A stretch of DNA of 57,401 nucleotides from Actinomyces oris (GCF_001937665.1 NZ_MSKL01000001.1:1-57401), one strand, 5' to 3'; positions 44,292 through 53,167 are shown, numbered from the stretch's first letter. The notes: generated from the letters alone by a model not told the origin. A program made the numbers and translations.

Positions 44292-44322
44292 GAGCCCCCG
44301 CCGCGGGTGGCAGCGGGGGCTC
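44292..44322 (-). terminator. hairpin ending the tRNA-Arg transcript
   Basis: GAGCCCCCGC and GCGGGGGCTC (44292-44301, 44313-44322) pair over 10 bp with an 11-base loop, five bases past the tRNA CCA end. The GDPD gene on the other strand ends 105 bp away, so it could serve both. Confidence 0.65.
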
Positions 44323-44327
44323 AGAGG

Positions 44328-44403
44328 TGGTGCCCCGGACAGGATTCGAACCTGCGACTTCCTGCTCCGGAGGCAGACGCTCTATCCACTGAGCTACCGG
44401 GGC
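44328..44403 (-). tRNA. tRNA-Arg, anticodon CCG
   Basis: The minus-strand sequence folds as a complete tRNA: acceptor stem GCCCCGG/CCGGGGC, D arm with AGCTCAGTGGATAGAGC, anticodon loop CTCCGGA (anticodon CCG, reading CGG), T loop GGTTCGAATCC, discriminator A and an encoded CCA. It lies divergently 132 bp from argS, its own synthetase gene. Confidence 0.95.
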
Positions 44404-44522
44404 CCGAGGCGTGACTGTACCAGTGTCCTGGCCCCGGAGCGAAACCGGCGCGAGACTGCGACATGTCCCACGATGCCCTGCGGTTTCCGGTCTCGCTCGT
44501 GATCCGGCCCGCCCGTTGACGG

Positions 44523-44528
44523 TACGCT
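44523..44528 (+). promoter_or_regulatory. -10 box (TACGCT) of leaderless argS
   Basis: TACGCT is followed by seven bases and the argS GTG. TTGACG lies just upstream at 44516-44521, too close to be a -35 for it. No ribosome binding site is visible. Confidence 0.45.
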
Positions 44529-44535
44529 GACGCGC

Positions 44536-46212
44536 GTGACTCCAGAAGAGCTTGCCGCAGCCATCCGCACCATCCTGGAAGAGGCCTCTGCCGAGGGATC
44601 CCTCGCCCTGCCCGCCGCCGAGATCCCCGACCCCCGCGTCGAGCGTCCCCGCAACCGCGACCACGGCGACTGGTCCACCAACGTGGCCATGCAGCTGGCC
44701 AAGAAGGCGGGCACCAAGCCGCGCGATCTCGCCGAGCTGCTCGTCCCGCGTCTCGAGGCCCTCGACGGCATCGCCTCCGTGGAGGTCGCCGGCCCCGGCT
44801 TCCTCAACATCCGCCTCGACGCCGCCAGCGCCGGCGAGCTCGCCCGCTCCATCGTCGAGGCCGGAGAGGCCTACGGCTGCAATGACTCCCTGAGCGGTCA
44901 GCACATCAACCTCGAGTACGTCTCCGCCAACCCCACCGGCCCGGTGCACCTGGGTGGCGCCCGCTGGGCCGCCGTCGGCGACTCCCTGGCCCGAATCCTG
45001 TCCGCCTGCGGCGCCCAGGTCACCCGGGAGTACTACTTCAACGACCACGGCACCCAGATCGACCGCTTCGCCGCCTCCCTGCTGGCCTCCGCCCGTGGCC
45101 AGGAGACCCCCGAGGACGGCTACGGCGGCGCCTACATCAGTGAGATCGCCCAGCAGGTGACCGCCGACGAGCTCGCTGCCGGCCGCCCCGCCCCGGCCAC
45201 TCTGCCCGACGCCGAGGCCGTCGAGGTCTTCCGAGCCCGCGGCGTCGACCTCATGTTCGCCGCCGTCAAGGCCGAGCTGCACGCATTCCGCTCCGACTTC
45301 GACGTCTTCTTCCACGAGGACTCCCTGCACACCTCCGGCGCCGTCGAGCGCGCCATCGACCGTCTGCGCGAGCGCGGTGTCATTGAGGAACGCGACGGCG
45401 CCACCTGGCTGCGCACCACCGACTTCGGGGACGACAAGGACCGGGTCCTCATCAAGTCCGATGGGAACACCTCCTACTTCGCGGCCGATCTCGCCTACTA
45501 CCTGGACAAGCGCGAGCGCGGCGCCGACTGCGCCCTCTACCTGTTCGGGGCCGACCACCACGGCTACATCGGCCGGATGATGGCCATGTGCGCGGCCTTC
45601 GGCGACGAGCCCGGTGTCAACATGCAGATTGTCATCGGCCAGTTCGTCAACCTTGTCAAGGATGGTCAGCCCGTGCGCATGTCCAAGCGCGCCGGCACCA
45701 TCGTGACACTCGGTGACCTCGTTGACGCCGTCGGCGTGGACGCCGCCCGCTACGCCCTGGCCCGCTCGTCCATGGACTCCGCCATCGATATCGACCTGGA
45801 CCTGCTGGCCTCCACCTCGAGCGAGAACCCGGTGTACTACGTCCAGTACGCCCACGCCCGCACGCGCAACGTGGCCCGCAACGCCGCGGAGCACGGCGTG
45901 TCCCGCTCGGCCGGCTTCCTCCCAGCGGCGCTGGACGACCCGGCGGACTCCGCACTGCTCGGCGTGCTCGCCCAGTTCCCGGCGATCGTCACCCAGGCGG
46001 CGCAGCTGCGCGAGCAGCACCGGGTGGCCCGCTACCTCGAGCAGCTGGCCGCCGCCTACCACGCCTGGTACGGCGCCACCCGCGTCACTCCCCGCGGAGA
46101 CGACCCGGTCACGTCCGGGCACGTGGCCCGCCTGTGGCTCAACGACGCCGTCGGTCAGGTCCTCACCAACGGGCTCGGTCTGCTGGGCGTGACCGCACCG
46201 GAGAGGATGTGA
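44536..46212 (+). CDS. argS: arginyl-tRNA synthetase
   Basis: Class I synthetase that charges tRNA-Arg. The 558-residue product has the HIGH-type motif HLGG near 138, an ANPTGP segment before it, and MSKRAG (KMSK loop) near 382, then the anticodon-binding DALR domain with [14 protein letters not shown] start at 44536 is backed by a leaderless -10 seven bases upstream. It is followed six bp later by lysA, as in several actinobacteria. Confidence 0.96.
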   Translation: MTPEELAAAIRTILEEASAEGSLALPAAEIPDPRVERPRNRDHGDWSTNVAMQLAKKAGTKPRDLAELLVPRLEALDGIASVEVAGPGFLNIRLDAASAGELARSIVEAGEAYGCNDSLSGQHINLEYVSANPTGPVHLGGARWAAVGDSLARILSACGAQVTREYYFNDHGTQIDRFAASLLASARGQETPEDGYGGAYISEIAQQVTADELAAGRPAPATLPDAEAVEVFRARGVDLMFAAVKAELHAFRSDFDVFFHEDSLHTSGAVERAIDRLRERGVIEERDGATWLRTTDFGDDKDRVLIKSDGNTSYFAADLAYYLDKRERGADCALYLFGADHHGYIGRMMAMCAAFGDEPGVNMQIVIGQFVNLVKDGQPVRMSKRAGTIVTLGDLVDAVGVDAARYALARSSMDSAIDIDLDLLASTSSENPVYYVQYAHARTRNVARNAAEHGVSRSAGFLPAALDDPADSALLGVLAQFPAIVTQAAQLREQHRVARYLEQLAAAYHAWYGATRVTPRGDDPVTSGHVARLWLNDAVGQVLTNGLGLLGVTAPERM

Positions 46213-46218
46213 CAGACG

Positions 46219-47679
46219 ATGGCCGACCACGTGCCCGCCGGTGAGCCGCCCCTGGGGGCTCTGACCTGCCCCGAGCCCGAGGACCGTCCCGACCTGTGGC
46301 CCACCACGGCACGGCGCACGGTCGACGGTGAGCTCGCCCTGGGCGGGCTCACCGTCTCCGAGATCCTCGCCGACGCCCCCAGCCCCGTCTTCGTCCTGGA
46401 CGAGGCCGACCTGCGTGGCCGCGCCGCCTCCTGGAGCGCTGCCATGCACGAGGAGTTCTGGCCCAGCTACGGCATGGCCGGGGGAGAGGCCTTCTACGCC
46501 GGCAAGGCCTTCCTGACCACCAAGGTCGCCCAGTGGGTCCTCGAGGAGGGCATGGGCATCGACACCGCCAGCCGCGGCGAGCTCGCCGCGGGACTGGCCG
46601 CCCTGCAGGAGGTGGACGGGGCGGAGGCCACCACCAGCGCCACCCGTCTGGGCCTGCACGGCAACGGCAAGACGCAGGCCGAGATCGCCGTCGCCCTCAC
46701 CCACCACGTGGGCCACCTCGTCCTCGACTCCCTCGAGGAGGTCGAGCTCGCCGTCCGCGCTGTGCGCGATCTGCGCGCCAGCGGCGTCTACGGGCCCGAG
46801 GAGACCGGCAAGGTCATGGTGCGCCTGACCACCGGTGTGCACGCCGGTGGCCACGAGTTCATCTCCACCGGCCACGAGGACCAGAAGTTCGGCCTCTCAG
46901 TCCTCGGAGGCGCTGCCCGGCAGGCCATCGACGCGATCATCGCCGCCCCCGAGCTCGAGCTGCACGGGCTGCACTCCCACATCGGCTCCCAGATCATGGA
47001 CCTGGCCGGCTTCCGTGAGGCCGCCCGCGTCGTCCTCAGCCTGCGCCACGAGGTCGCCACGGACACGGGGCACCTATGCCCGGAGGTCGACCTGGGCGGC
47101 GGCTACGGCATCGCCTACACCGGCGCGGACCCGGTGCCGCCCAGCCCGGCGGAGGTCGCCCGGACCCTCGCCGAGACGGTGCGCGAGCTGTGCACGGAGC
47201 TCGGTGACACGGTCCCGCACGTGTCCGTCGAGCCCGGGCGCAGCGTCGCCGGACCGGGCACCGTCATGCTCTACACGGTCACCGGGCTCAAGCGAGTCGA
47301 GCTGGGGGAGGGGGCCTCGCGCCTCTACGTGAGCGTCGACGGCGGCATGAGTGACAACATCCGCCCCGCCCTCTACGAGGCCGCGTACACGGCCCTGGTC
47401 GCCAACCGCCGACCCGGTCCGCAGGTCGGGCTAGTGCGCAGCCGGGTGGTGGGCAAGCACTGCGAGTCCGGCGACGTCGTCGTGCGTGACGTAGACCTGC
47501 CTGCGGACCTGGCCGTCGGCGACGTACTGGCCGTACCTGCCACAGGGGCATATGGGCGCTCCATGGCCTCCAACTACAACCTCTTCACCCGCCCCGGTGT
47601 GCGCTGGGTGCGTGAGAGCGAGTCGGGGTGGGTCCTGCGTCCTGAGACCATCGAGGACCTTCTACGCCTCGAGGGTTGA
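46219..47679 (+). CDS. lysA: diaminopimelate decarboxylase
   Basis: PLP enzyme for the last step of lysine synthesis. The 486-residue product has the Schiff-base lysine K96 in FYAGKAF, the HSHIGSQ motif near 253, the PLP-phosphate glycine loop GGGYGI and the late CESGDVV segment with the substrate Cys. It begins six bp after argS and is closed by a 24-bp hairpin. Confidence 0.95.
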   Translation: MADHVPAGEPPLGALTCPEPEDRPDLWPTTARRTVDGELALGGLTVSEILADAPSPVFVLDEADLRGRAASWSAAMHEEFWPSYGMAGGEAFYAGKAFLTTKVAQWVLEEGMGIDTASRGELAAGLAALQEVDGAEATTSATRLGLHGNGKTQAEIAVALTHHVGHLVLDSLEEVELAVRAVRDLRASGVYGPEETGKVMVRLTTGVHAGGHEFISTGHEDQKFGLSVLGGAARQAIDAIIAAPELELHGLHSHIGSQIMDLAGFREAARVVLSLRHEVATDTGHLCPEVDLGGGYGIAYTGADPVPPSPAEVARTLAETVRELCTELGDTVPHVSVEPGRSVAGPGTVMLYTVTGLKRVELGEGASRLYVSVDGGMSDNIRPALYEAAYTALVANRRPGPQVGLVRSRVVGKHCESGDVVVRDVDLPADLAVGDVLAVPATGAYGRSMASNYNLFTRPGVRWVRESESGWVLRPETIEDLLRLEG

Positions 47680-47694
47680 GACCTCCCGGACCTC

Positions 47695-47745
47695 ACAGGA
47701 GCGCCGTCGTTCCAGGAACAATTCCTGGAACGACGGCGCTCCTGT
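47695..47745 (+). terminator. 24-bp perfect inverted repeat after lysA
   Basis: Arms 47695-47718 and 47722-47745 are exact complements around CAA; in RNA the central pairs would open to a 7-base loop. It is the longest hairpin in the window and lies 15 bp past the lysA stop. Confidence 0.85.
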
Positions 47746-48161
47746 ATGCAATCTGATGAAAGCGTGAGTCAGTTCTGAAGGCAATGACAACCTGAAAGAA
47801 GCCTGAGTGAGGTTGCCCTGAAACGAGGCTGACGACCGATTGTTTTGGAGGGTCGACACAACTGAAGCGCGGTCCGTCTGATAGGGGAAGCACAGCGTCA
47901 GCACAGTCTAGCGAGGCGAGTCTTGTGTAGTACCTACAAACATCTGCGGGATAAATTGTATTAAACGTAAGTTTTGAATGTGATGAGACTGTGAGGTCGC
48001 GCGTGTTTTGGGTGTTCGCTGTTCCCAATCAGTCGGTTTGTGACACAGTGGTCTTGGTCATCACGGGGCGACCTTTCCCTCTCCTGAACAGACGGTGGGA
48101 ACGTTCGGTGATGTTTCACAAGGCAGACCCTTGTCATCTATGCCAGGAATCCGGAGAACCC
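47746..48161 (+). promoter_or_regulatory. AT-richer upstream region and leader of the surface protein gene
   Basis: About 415 bp with distinctly lower G+C than the neighbourhood and no supported gene. It holds a promoter candidate (listed separately), a short hairpin ACAAGG/CCTTGT at 48118-48134, and the ribosome binding site GGAG five bases before ATG 48162. From the candidate -10, the leader would be about 170 nt. Confidence 0.55.
47956..47984 (+). promoter_or_regulatory. candidate promoter TTGTAT-N17-TGTGAT
   Basis: A -35-like TTGTAT (47956-47961) and -10-like TGTGAT (47979-47984) are 17 bases apart in the AT-richest part of the region upstream of the surface protein gene. Confidence 0.35.
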
Positions 48162-50015
48162 ATGAACACAATGTCCACGGGCGCCGCCTCTCGGCCGGCC
48201 CTCTCGCGAGGGGCGGTGAGGGGGGCCGCCGCCATCCTCGCTCTCTTCCTTGTCGCGATCATGTCTCAGTTCGCCCCTCAGGCGAGCGCCGAGGAGAACA
48301 AGAGCGTCAACGTCACCAACCTGTCTCTGACACGTGTGGACGGCAACAACGTTGAGCAGGACGGAAAGCTCAACACCTACGACCTCGCCCGCCTCAGCTT
48401 CGACTGGAGCGGCGTCGACGCCAACCTCAAGGCCGGAGACTCCTTCACGATCGGTCTGGGTGAGTACTTCACCAACCTGCAGAACAGCGAGTCCCACCCG
48501 ATGACCGTCGAGTACGGCGGCAAGGATGTCGAGGTCGGTACCTGCACCCTGACCGTCAAGGACGTCACCTGCACCTTCAACTCCAAGGTTGACGAGCTGA
48601 AGGCCGCCGGCTTCCACAACTTCAAGGGTTCCGGCTCCGCCCTGGTGGCCGTTGCCAAGGCCACCGACGTGCAGACCGTTGACTTCACTGTCAACGGCGT
48701 GACCACGACCGTCACCCTGCCCGGTGGCGGCGGCATCGACGGCCCCAAGGAGAGCGACTGGGAGCTCACCAAGTGGGCCTCCAGCTTCTACAACAACTAC
48801 AAGGAGCTGACCTGGGGTGTGAACTTCGGGACCAACCAGACCACTGGTGACAAGCTCGGCAAGACCTTCGACGGCTCCCGCCAGAGCATCGTCTTCACCG
48901 ATACCCTCGGCGGCGGCATGACCTTCAACCAGGCTGACGCCACCCGTACGGTCCTCAACCTGCGTCCTGCGGATGGCAAGTCCATCCCGGTCACCAACGC
49001 CGCCGGCCAGGACGCCACCACCCAGTACGGCGACTTCGATGTCAAGGCCACCTACTCCCAGGACGGCCGCACTGCGACCTACGAGGTCACTGGTCCGTTC
49101 CAGAACGGCACCAACTTCACCCTGGAGTACCCCGTCTCCTTCGTGGACGCCAACGGCAACGCCGTCGCCGCCTCCCGGGGCACCTCCTACGAGAACACCG
49201 TGAACCTCAACGGCACGGACCTGACCAGCACTCAGAGCCAGTCCTACGTCCAGTACTTCGACATCTCGGTCCAGATGGAGCCCGGCTTCGGCGGCTTCAA
49301 CGTGACCAAGGTCGTCGAGGGTGACGCTGCCGCACAGGCCGCCGGCTCCAGCTTCGTCGTCGACGTCGCCTACGAGCTGCCGGCCGCAGCCAGCTCCTAC
49401 CCGGACTGGAAGGCTCCCGAGGGCCAGAAGGCCACCGGTGAGGGCCGCTCCGGAACCTCCTCCGTCACGGTCAAGCCGGGTGAGCCGGTCGCCTTCGACG
49501 GCACCTTCCCCGTGGGCACCAAGATCACGCTCACCGAGGACACCTCCAAGGCTCAGCCCGCCGCCTCCGGCTTCAGCTGGGGCGAGCCGGTCTTCACCGT
49601 GGACGGTCAGAAGACCAACACCTTCACCATCCGCGACCAGGAGCTCGTCAAGGTCTCCCTGACCAACACGACGACCGCGACGCCGCCGACGACCACGCAG
49701 ATGCCGCCCACGGCGTCCAACCCGCCTGCGACCCCGCCGGTCGACACCCCGCCGACGACCACCGCGACGCCGCCGACGACCACGCAGGCCCCGCCCACGG
49801 CGTCCAACCCGCCTGCAACCCCGCCGACGACCACGCAGCAGCCGCCGAGCACCCCGGGTGCTCCGGTACCGCCCACCTCCACCCCGAAGACGCCGAACGG
49901 TGGTACCCCGCCGCTGGCGCACACCGGTGCTAACGCCGTTGCGCTCCTGCTGCTCGCCGGCGCCGGCCTGGGTGGCGGTGCCCTCCTGGTGGCTCGTCGC
50001 CGCAAGGCCTCCTGA
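48162..50015 (+). CDS. cell-wall anchored surface protein with LAHTG sorting signal
   Basis: A 617-residue exported adhesin-like protein. A signal peptide (hydrophobic core ILALFLVAIM, cleavage near AQASAEE at about 43) is followed by two Ig-like adhesive domains of the type seen in Gram-positive surface proteins, then a DUF5979-like repeat (GFNVTKVVEGDAA... to about 500), a Pro/Thr-rich stalk with two copies of a 29-residue unit, and the sorting signal LAHTG, a membrane segment and RRRKAS. LAXTG is the motif recognised by class E sortases in actinobacteria. ATG 48162 has GGAG upstream. The gene is monocistronic with terminators on both sides. Ligand unknown. Confidence 0.88.
   Translation: MNTMSTGAASRPALSRGAVRGAAAILALFLVAIMSQFAPQASAEENKSVNVTNLSLTRVDGNNVEQDGKLNTYDLARLSFDWSGVDANLKAGDSFTIGLGEYFTNLQNSESHPMTVEYGGKDVEVGTCTLTVKDVTCTFNSKVDELKAAGFHNFKGSGSALVAVAKATDVQTVDFTVNGVTTTVTLPGGGGIDGPKESDWELTKWASSFYNNYKELTWGVNFGTNQTTGDKLGKTFDGSRQSIVFTDTLGGGMTFNQADATRTVLNLRPADGKSIPVTNAAGQDATTQYGDFDVKATYSQDGRTATYEVTGPFQNGTNFTLEYPVSFVDANGNAVAASRGTSYENTVNLNGTDLTSTQSQSYVQYFDISVQMEPGFGGFNVTKVVEGDAAAQAAGSSFVVDVAYELPAAASSYPDWKAPEGQKATGEGRSGTSSVTVKPGEPVAFDGTFPVGTKITLTEDTSKAQPAASGFSWGEPVFTVDGQKTNTFTIRDQELVKVSLTNTTTATPPTTTQMPPTASNPPATPPVDTPPTTTATPPTTTQAPPTASNPPATPPTTTQQPPSTPGAPVPPTSTPKTPNGGTPPLAHTGANAVALLLLAGAGLGGGALLVARRRKAS
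49674..49834 (+). repeat. tandem 87-bp repeat coding for the Pro/Thr stalk
   Basis: Two near-identical copies begin at 49674 and 49761 (ACCGCGACGCCGCCGACGAC in both), a period of 87 bp or 29 codons; the second copy is partial. They code for the TATPPTTTQxPPTASNPPATPP stalk. Repeat number is likely to vary between strains. Confidence 0.75.
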
Positions 50016-50066
50016 ATGCGGGTAACCGCCTCTCGGGTCTGAGCACTCTGTCATCAGAGCCCACCT

Positions 50067-50103
50067 AGTGGCCCCGCCCCGGTTCAACCGGGGCGGGGCC
50101 ACT
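50067..50103 (+). terminator. GC-rich hairpin after the surface protein gene
   Basis: Sixteen perfect pairs (50067-50082 with 50088-50103, core GGCCCCGCCCCGG) around loop TTCAA, 50 bp past the stop. Confidence 0.85.
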
Positions 50104-50258
50104 GGTCATCTCTGCCCAGGGCCGCCAGCACTCCGCCGGCCCTGCTCCGAGGCCTGCCGAAAGCAGGACAACCCATGGGATCGTCTCAGCCATGAGGAGG
50201 AGGCCCCTCTCCTCGCTAATCGTTCTCCTGGGGGGCGCTAGGCGGTGCGATGCTTTTC

Positions 50259-50264
50259 TAACCT
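50259..50264 (+). promoter_or_regulatory. -10 box (TAACCT) of a leaderless small gene
   Basis: TAACCT ends six bases before ATG 50271; the spacer GAAGGC could also act as a weak ribosome binding site, but the spacing matches the other leaderless genes here. Confidence 0.45.
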
Positions 50265-50270
50265 GAAGGC

Positions 50271-50438
50271 ATGAGCGCAACGACCTCCTCCTCTCCGTCC
50301 TCACTGACGTCCTTCGTCTCCTCCCTGGAGCAGCCGCCCCCGGCCTGGGGGTACTCCGACGGTGCGACCACCCCGATGTCCATGGGCCTGGGACGGGTGA
50401 TCGCTCGGTTGCTCAAGCAGATCATCTGGCGCCGCTGA
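50271..50438 (+). CDS. 55-residue small protein of unknown function
   Basis: A short frame starting MSATTSSSPSSLTSF and ending LLKQIIWRR. About 48 of 54 third positions are G or C, as in real genes here, and a TAACCT -10 box lies six bases before its ATG. The N-terminal half is Ser/Thr-rich, the middle has PPPAWGYSDGAT, and the last 17 residues (GLGRVIARLLKQIIWRR) form an amphipathic, positively charged helix that could bind a membrane. It stands alone between the surface protein and hom. I do not recognise a family. Confidence 0.65.
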   Translation: MSATTSSSPSSLTSFVSSLEQPPPAWGYSDGATTPMSMGLGRVIARLLKQIIWRR

Positions 50439-50706
50439 GCGCGCCCTTCCGTCCGCGCGGTCTCTGACGGGTTTTGGAGGTGCCTCTCCTGGCCTCATCG
50501 GACCAAGGAGCACAGGATGGCCGTGTGTCCACAGGCGGACATGCAAGCGCTCCACGGCCGATGCCCCTTATGCTGGCCCGCAGCGATGGCCAGCGCGGGT
50601 GGGCGGCCGGTTGACCGTGCCCGCCGTGACTGGCCTCATCGCATGACGCAGTCGAAGTGCCCACGCGCGGCACGCAACACAGCACACACAGCAAGGTGGT
50701 CATCCC
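50439..50706 (+). promoter_or_regulatory. hom upstream region with -10 box TATGCT at 50569-50574
   Basis: TATGCT would start a transcript about 125 bases before the hom GTG. The leader has a small GGAG/CTCC dyad near 50480 (upstream of the -10) but no Thr- or Met-rich leader peptide. AGGTGG eight bases before the GTG is the ribosome binding site. Confidence 0.4.
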
Positions 50707-52035
50707 GTGGCTCAGGACCTCTCACCCGCCCAACGCACACTCACAGTCGGCGTCCTTGGCGCCGGGACCGTTGGCAGCCAGGTCATTCGCCTCCTCACCG
50801 AGCAGGTCGACGACTTCGCCGCCCGCTCCGGTGCACGTCTTGAGATTACGGGCGTCGCCGTCCGTGATGTCAACGCGCCGCGTGACGCCTCCGTCCCCCG
50901 GGACCTTCTCACCGATGACGCCACCGCCGTCGCCACCGGGAACGACCTGGTCATTGAGCTCATCGGCGGGATCGAGCCGGCCCGCACCCTCATCCTGGCC
51001 GCTTTCAAGGCCGGGGCCAGCGTCATCACCGGCAACAAGGCCCTCATCGCAGCCCACGGCCCCGAGCTCTACGCCGCTGCGGCGGCGGCCGGCACCGACT
51101 TCTACTACGAGGCCGCTGTCGCCGGCGCCATCCCGGTCGTCTATGCGCTGCGCGAGTCGATGGCCGGCGACCGCGTCACCAGCGTTCTCGGCATCGTCAA
51201 CGGCACCACCAACTACATCCTCGATGAGATGAGTACCAAGGGCCTGTCCTTCGAGACCGCCCTGGCCACCGCCCAGGAGCTCGGCTACGCCGAGGCCGAC
51301 CCCACCGCCGACGTCGACGGCCTGGACGCCGCCGCCAAGGCCGCCATCATCGCCTCGCTCGCGTTCCACACCCGCGTGGGCCTCGACGACGTCTCCGTCG
51401 AGGGCATCCGCGCGGTCACCGCCGACGACATCCGCGAGGCCCACGCCTCGGGCTGCGAGCTCAAGCTGCTCGCCATCGCCCAGCGCCGCGACGACGAGCA
51501 CGCCCAAGGCGTCTCCGTGCGGGTCCACCCCGCTCTCGTGCCCAGTGACCACCCGCTGGCCAGTGTTCACGGGGCCTACAACGCCGTCCTCGTCGAGGCC
51601 GAGAGCGCCGGGCGCCTCATGTTCTACGGACAGGGCGCGGGGGGAGCCCCGACGGCATCCGCGGTCCTGTCCGACGTCGTCGCCGCCGCCGCCCACCGGG
51701 TCCATGGCGGTCAGGCGCCCCGTGAGTCCTCCTACGCGAGCCTGACGGTCCTCGGCCCGGAGGCCGCCGTCACCCGGTACCAGATCCAGCTGCGCTCCGA
51801 GGACGCCGTCGGTTCGCTGGCCGCCATGGCCACGGTCTTCGCCGACAACGGCGTCTCCATCAACTCGGTGCGCCAGAGCGCCTACGTCACCACCGATGGC
51901 AGCGAGGACCAGGCCGTCGTCACCTTCGTGACCCACCCGGCTCCCGTCTTCCACCTCGACGCCGCTGTCGAGGGGCTGCGGGCCTCGGAGCGGGTCGCCG
52001 AGATCGTCTCCATCCAACGCGTCGAGGGTGAGTGA
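50707..52035 (+). CDS. hom: homoserine dehydrogenase
   Basis: NADP-dependent reduction of aspartate semialdehyde to homoserine for threonine and methionine. The 442-residue product has the Rossmann loop GAGTVGSQV near 18, the catalytic-site stretch GIVNGTTNYIL with E and D/K residues (ADPTADVDGLDAAAK), and a C-terminal ACT domain from about 355, where threonine would act as feedback inhibitor. GTG start. thrB follows with a one-base gap; thrC is not in the window. Confidence 0.95.
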   Translation: MAQDLSPAQRTLTVGVLGAGTVGSQVIRLLTEQVDDFAARSGARLEITGVAVRDVNAPRDASVPRDLLTDDATAVATGNDLVIELIGGIEPARTLILAAFKAGASVITGNKALIAAHGPELYAAAAAAGTDFYYEAAVAGAIPVVYALRESMAGDRVTSVLGIVNGTTNYILDEMSTKGLSFETALATAQELGYAEADPTADVDGLDAAAKAAIIASLAFHTRVGLDDVSVEGIRAVTADDIREAHASGCELKLLAIAQRRDDEHAQGVSVRVHPALVPSDHPLASVHGAYNAVLVEAESAGRLMFYGQGAGGAPTASAVLSDVVAAAAHRVHGGQAPRESSYASLTVLGPEAAVTRYQIQLRSEDAVGSLAAMATVFADNGVSINSVRQSAYVTTDGSEDQAVVTFVTHPAPVFHLDAAVEGLRASERVAEIVSIQRVEGE

Positions 52036-52036
52036 C

Positions 52037-52939
52037 ATGCGCATCGTCTACGAGCGCGCCGCCGTCCGGGTCCCGGCAACAACGGCGAACATGGGCCCCG
52101 GCTTCGACTCCTTCGGCATGGCCTTCCGCTACTACGACGAGGCCTCGGTGCGGCCGATCACCGGCACCACCCGCGTCATCGTCGAGGGTGTCGGCGCAGA
52201 GACTGTCCCCACTGACGATGACAACCTCGTCGTGCAGGCCCTGCGGGCCGGTCTGGACGCCGTCGGCGCGCCTCAGGCCGGCTTCGAGATGCGCTGCGTC
52301 AACCGGATCCCCCACGGCGGAGGCATGGGATCCTCCGCCAGCGCCGCGGTCGCCGGGCTCATGCTGGCGCGCGGTCTCATCTCCGAGCCCGAGGCCCTCA
52401 GCGACGACCGGATCTTCGCCCTGGCCACCGACTTCGAGGGCCACCCCGATAACGTCGCACCCGCCGTCTTCGGAGGCGCCACTGTCGCCTGGGTCGAGCG
52501 TGGGGGACACCCGCGTATGGCCCCCATGCCCGTGGACGCCTCCCTCGGCGTCAGCCTGCTCATCCCGCCGGCGACGACGCGCCTGTCCACCAAGGAGGCC
52601 CGCCAGGTCCTGCCGGTCTCCGTGCCGCGCGAGGACGCCCTGTTCAACACCTCACGTGCCGCCGTTCTCATGCTGGCACTCGCCGGACGCCCCGACCTGC
52701 TCATGGCCGGGACCGAGGACCGGCTCCACCAGGAGTACCGACGTGGGGTCCTGCCCGCCTCGATGGCGGTCATGGACTCCCTGCGTGAGCAGGGCTACCC
52801 GGCTGTCATCTCCGGCGCGGGCCCCACGGTGCTGGTCCTGTCCACCCTGGCCGACCAGACCCGTTTCGCCCTGGAGAGCCACGGTTGGAGCGTGCTCACC
52901 CCCGGGATCGACACTCGTGGGGCGGTCCTGACCTCCTGA
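52037..52939 (+). CDS. thrB: homoserine kinase
   Basis: GHMP kinase that phosphorylates homoserine. The 300-residue product has PATTANMGPGFDS near the N-terminus, the ATP loop PHGGGMGSSASAA near 95, and the SGAGPTVLVL motif at the C-terminus. ATG 52037 is chosen (GAGGG about eight bases upstream) over GTG three codons earlier inside the hom end. The gene directly follows hom. Confidence 0.95.
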   Translation: MRIVYERAAVRVPATTANMGPGFDSFGMAFRYYDEASVRPITGTTRVIVEGVGAETVPTDDDNLVVQALRAGLDAVGAPQAGFEMRCVNRIPHGGGMGSSASAAVAGLMLARGLISEPEALSDDRIFALATDFEGHPDNVAPAVFGGATVAWVERGGHPRMAPMPVDASLGVSLLIPPATTRLSTKEARQVLPVSVPREDALFNTSRAAVLMLALAGRPDLLMAGTEDRLHQEYRRGVLPASMAVMDSLREQGYPAVISGAGPTVLVLSTLADQTRFALESHGWSVLTPGIDTRGAVLTS

Positions 52940-52971
52940 TCCGCGCTAACGGCTTCTTCATCCGCCTCCTT

Positions 52972-53009
52972 GATCGCGGGCGTCCCCGAGTCCAGGGGCG
53001 TCCGCGATC
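52972..53009 (+). terminator. hairpin after thrB
   Basis: GATCGCGG and CCGCGATC (52972-52979, 53002-53009) pair, and the inner GTCCCC/GGGGCG adds imperfect pairs. It lies 33 bp past thrB. Confidence 0.7.
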
Positions 53010-53079
53010 TGTGTCCGCCCTGGAGCCCCGGTGGGGTGGGCGTGCCACATTCCCAGGTGGGAAGCGCGTCACACTCAAG

Positions 53080-53097
53080 TAGTTGAGAAATAAACTA
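53080..53097. promoter_or_regulatory. candidate operator TAGTT-N8-AACTA before the flavin monooxygenase gene
   Basis: An 18-bp dyad in an AT-rich patch 70 bp before the monooxygenase start. TATATA/TATATG at 53096-53103 may be the -10. The shape resembles MarR-family sites; no such regulator lies nearby. Confidence 0.4.
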
Positions 53098-53167
53098 TAT
53101 ATGTCTCCGGTTCCATCGGTACACAAGAGATCACGTAGAACCAGTGCAGGAACAGTGAGGACGTCGC

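Noticed and set aside
44179-46875. An 898-codon open frame on the minus strand
   Set aside because: It runs opposite argS and lysA and also across the tRNA, so it cannot be a normal gene.
48138-50102. A 654-codon open frame on the minus strand
   Set aside because: It mirrors the surface protein gene and both of its flanking signals; low-complexity Gly/Val/Arg/Asp product.
50648-50706. Attenuator leader peptide for hom
   Set aside because: The short frame before hom is not enriched in Thr, Ile or Met codons and lacks a following terminator-type hairpin.
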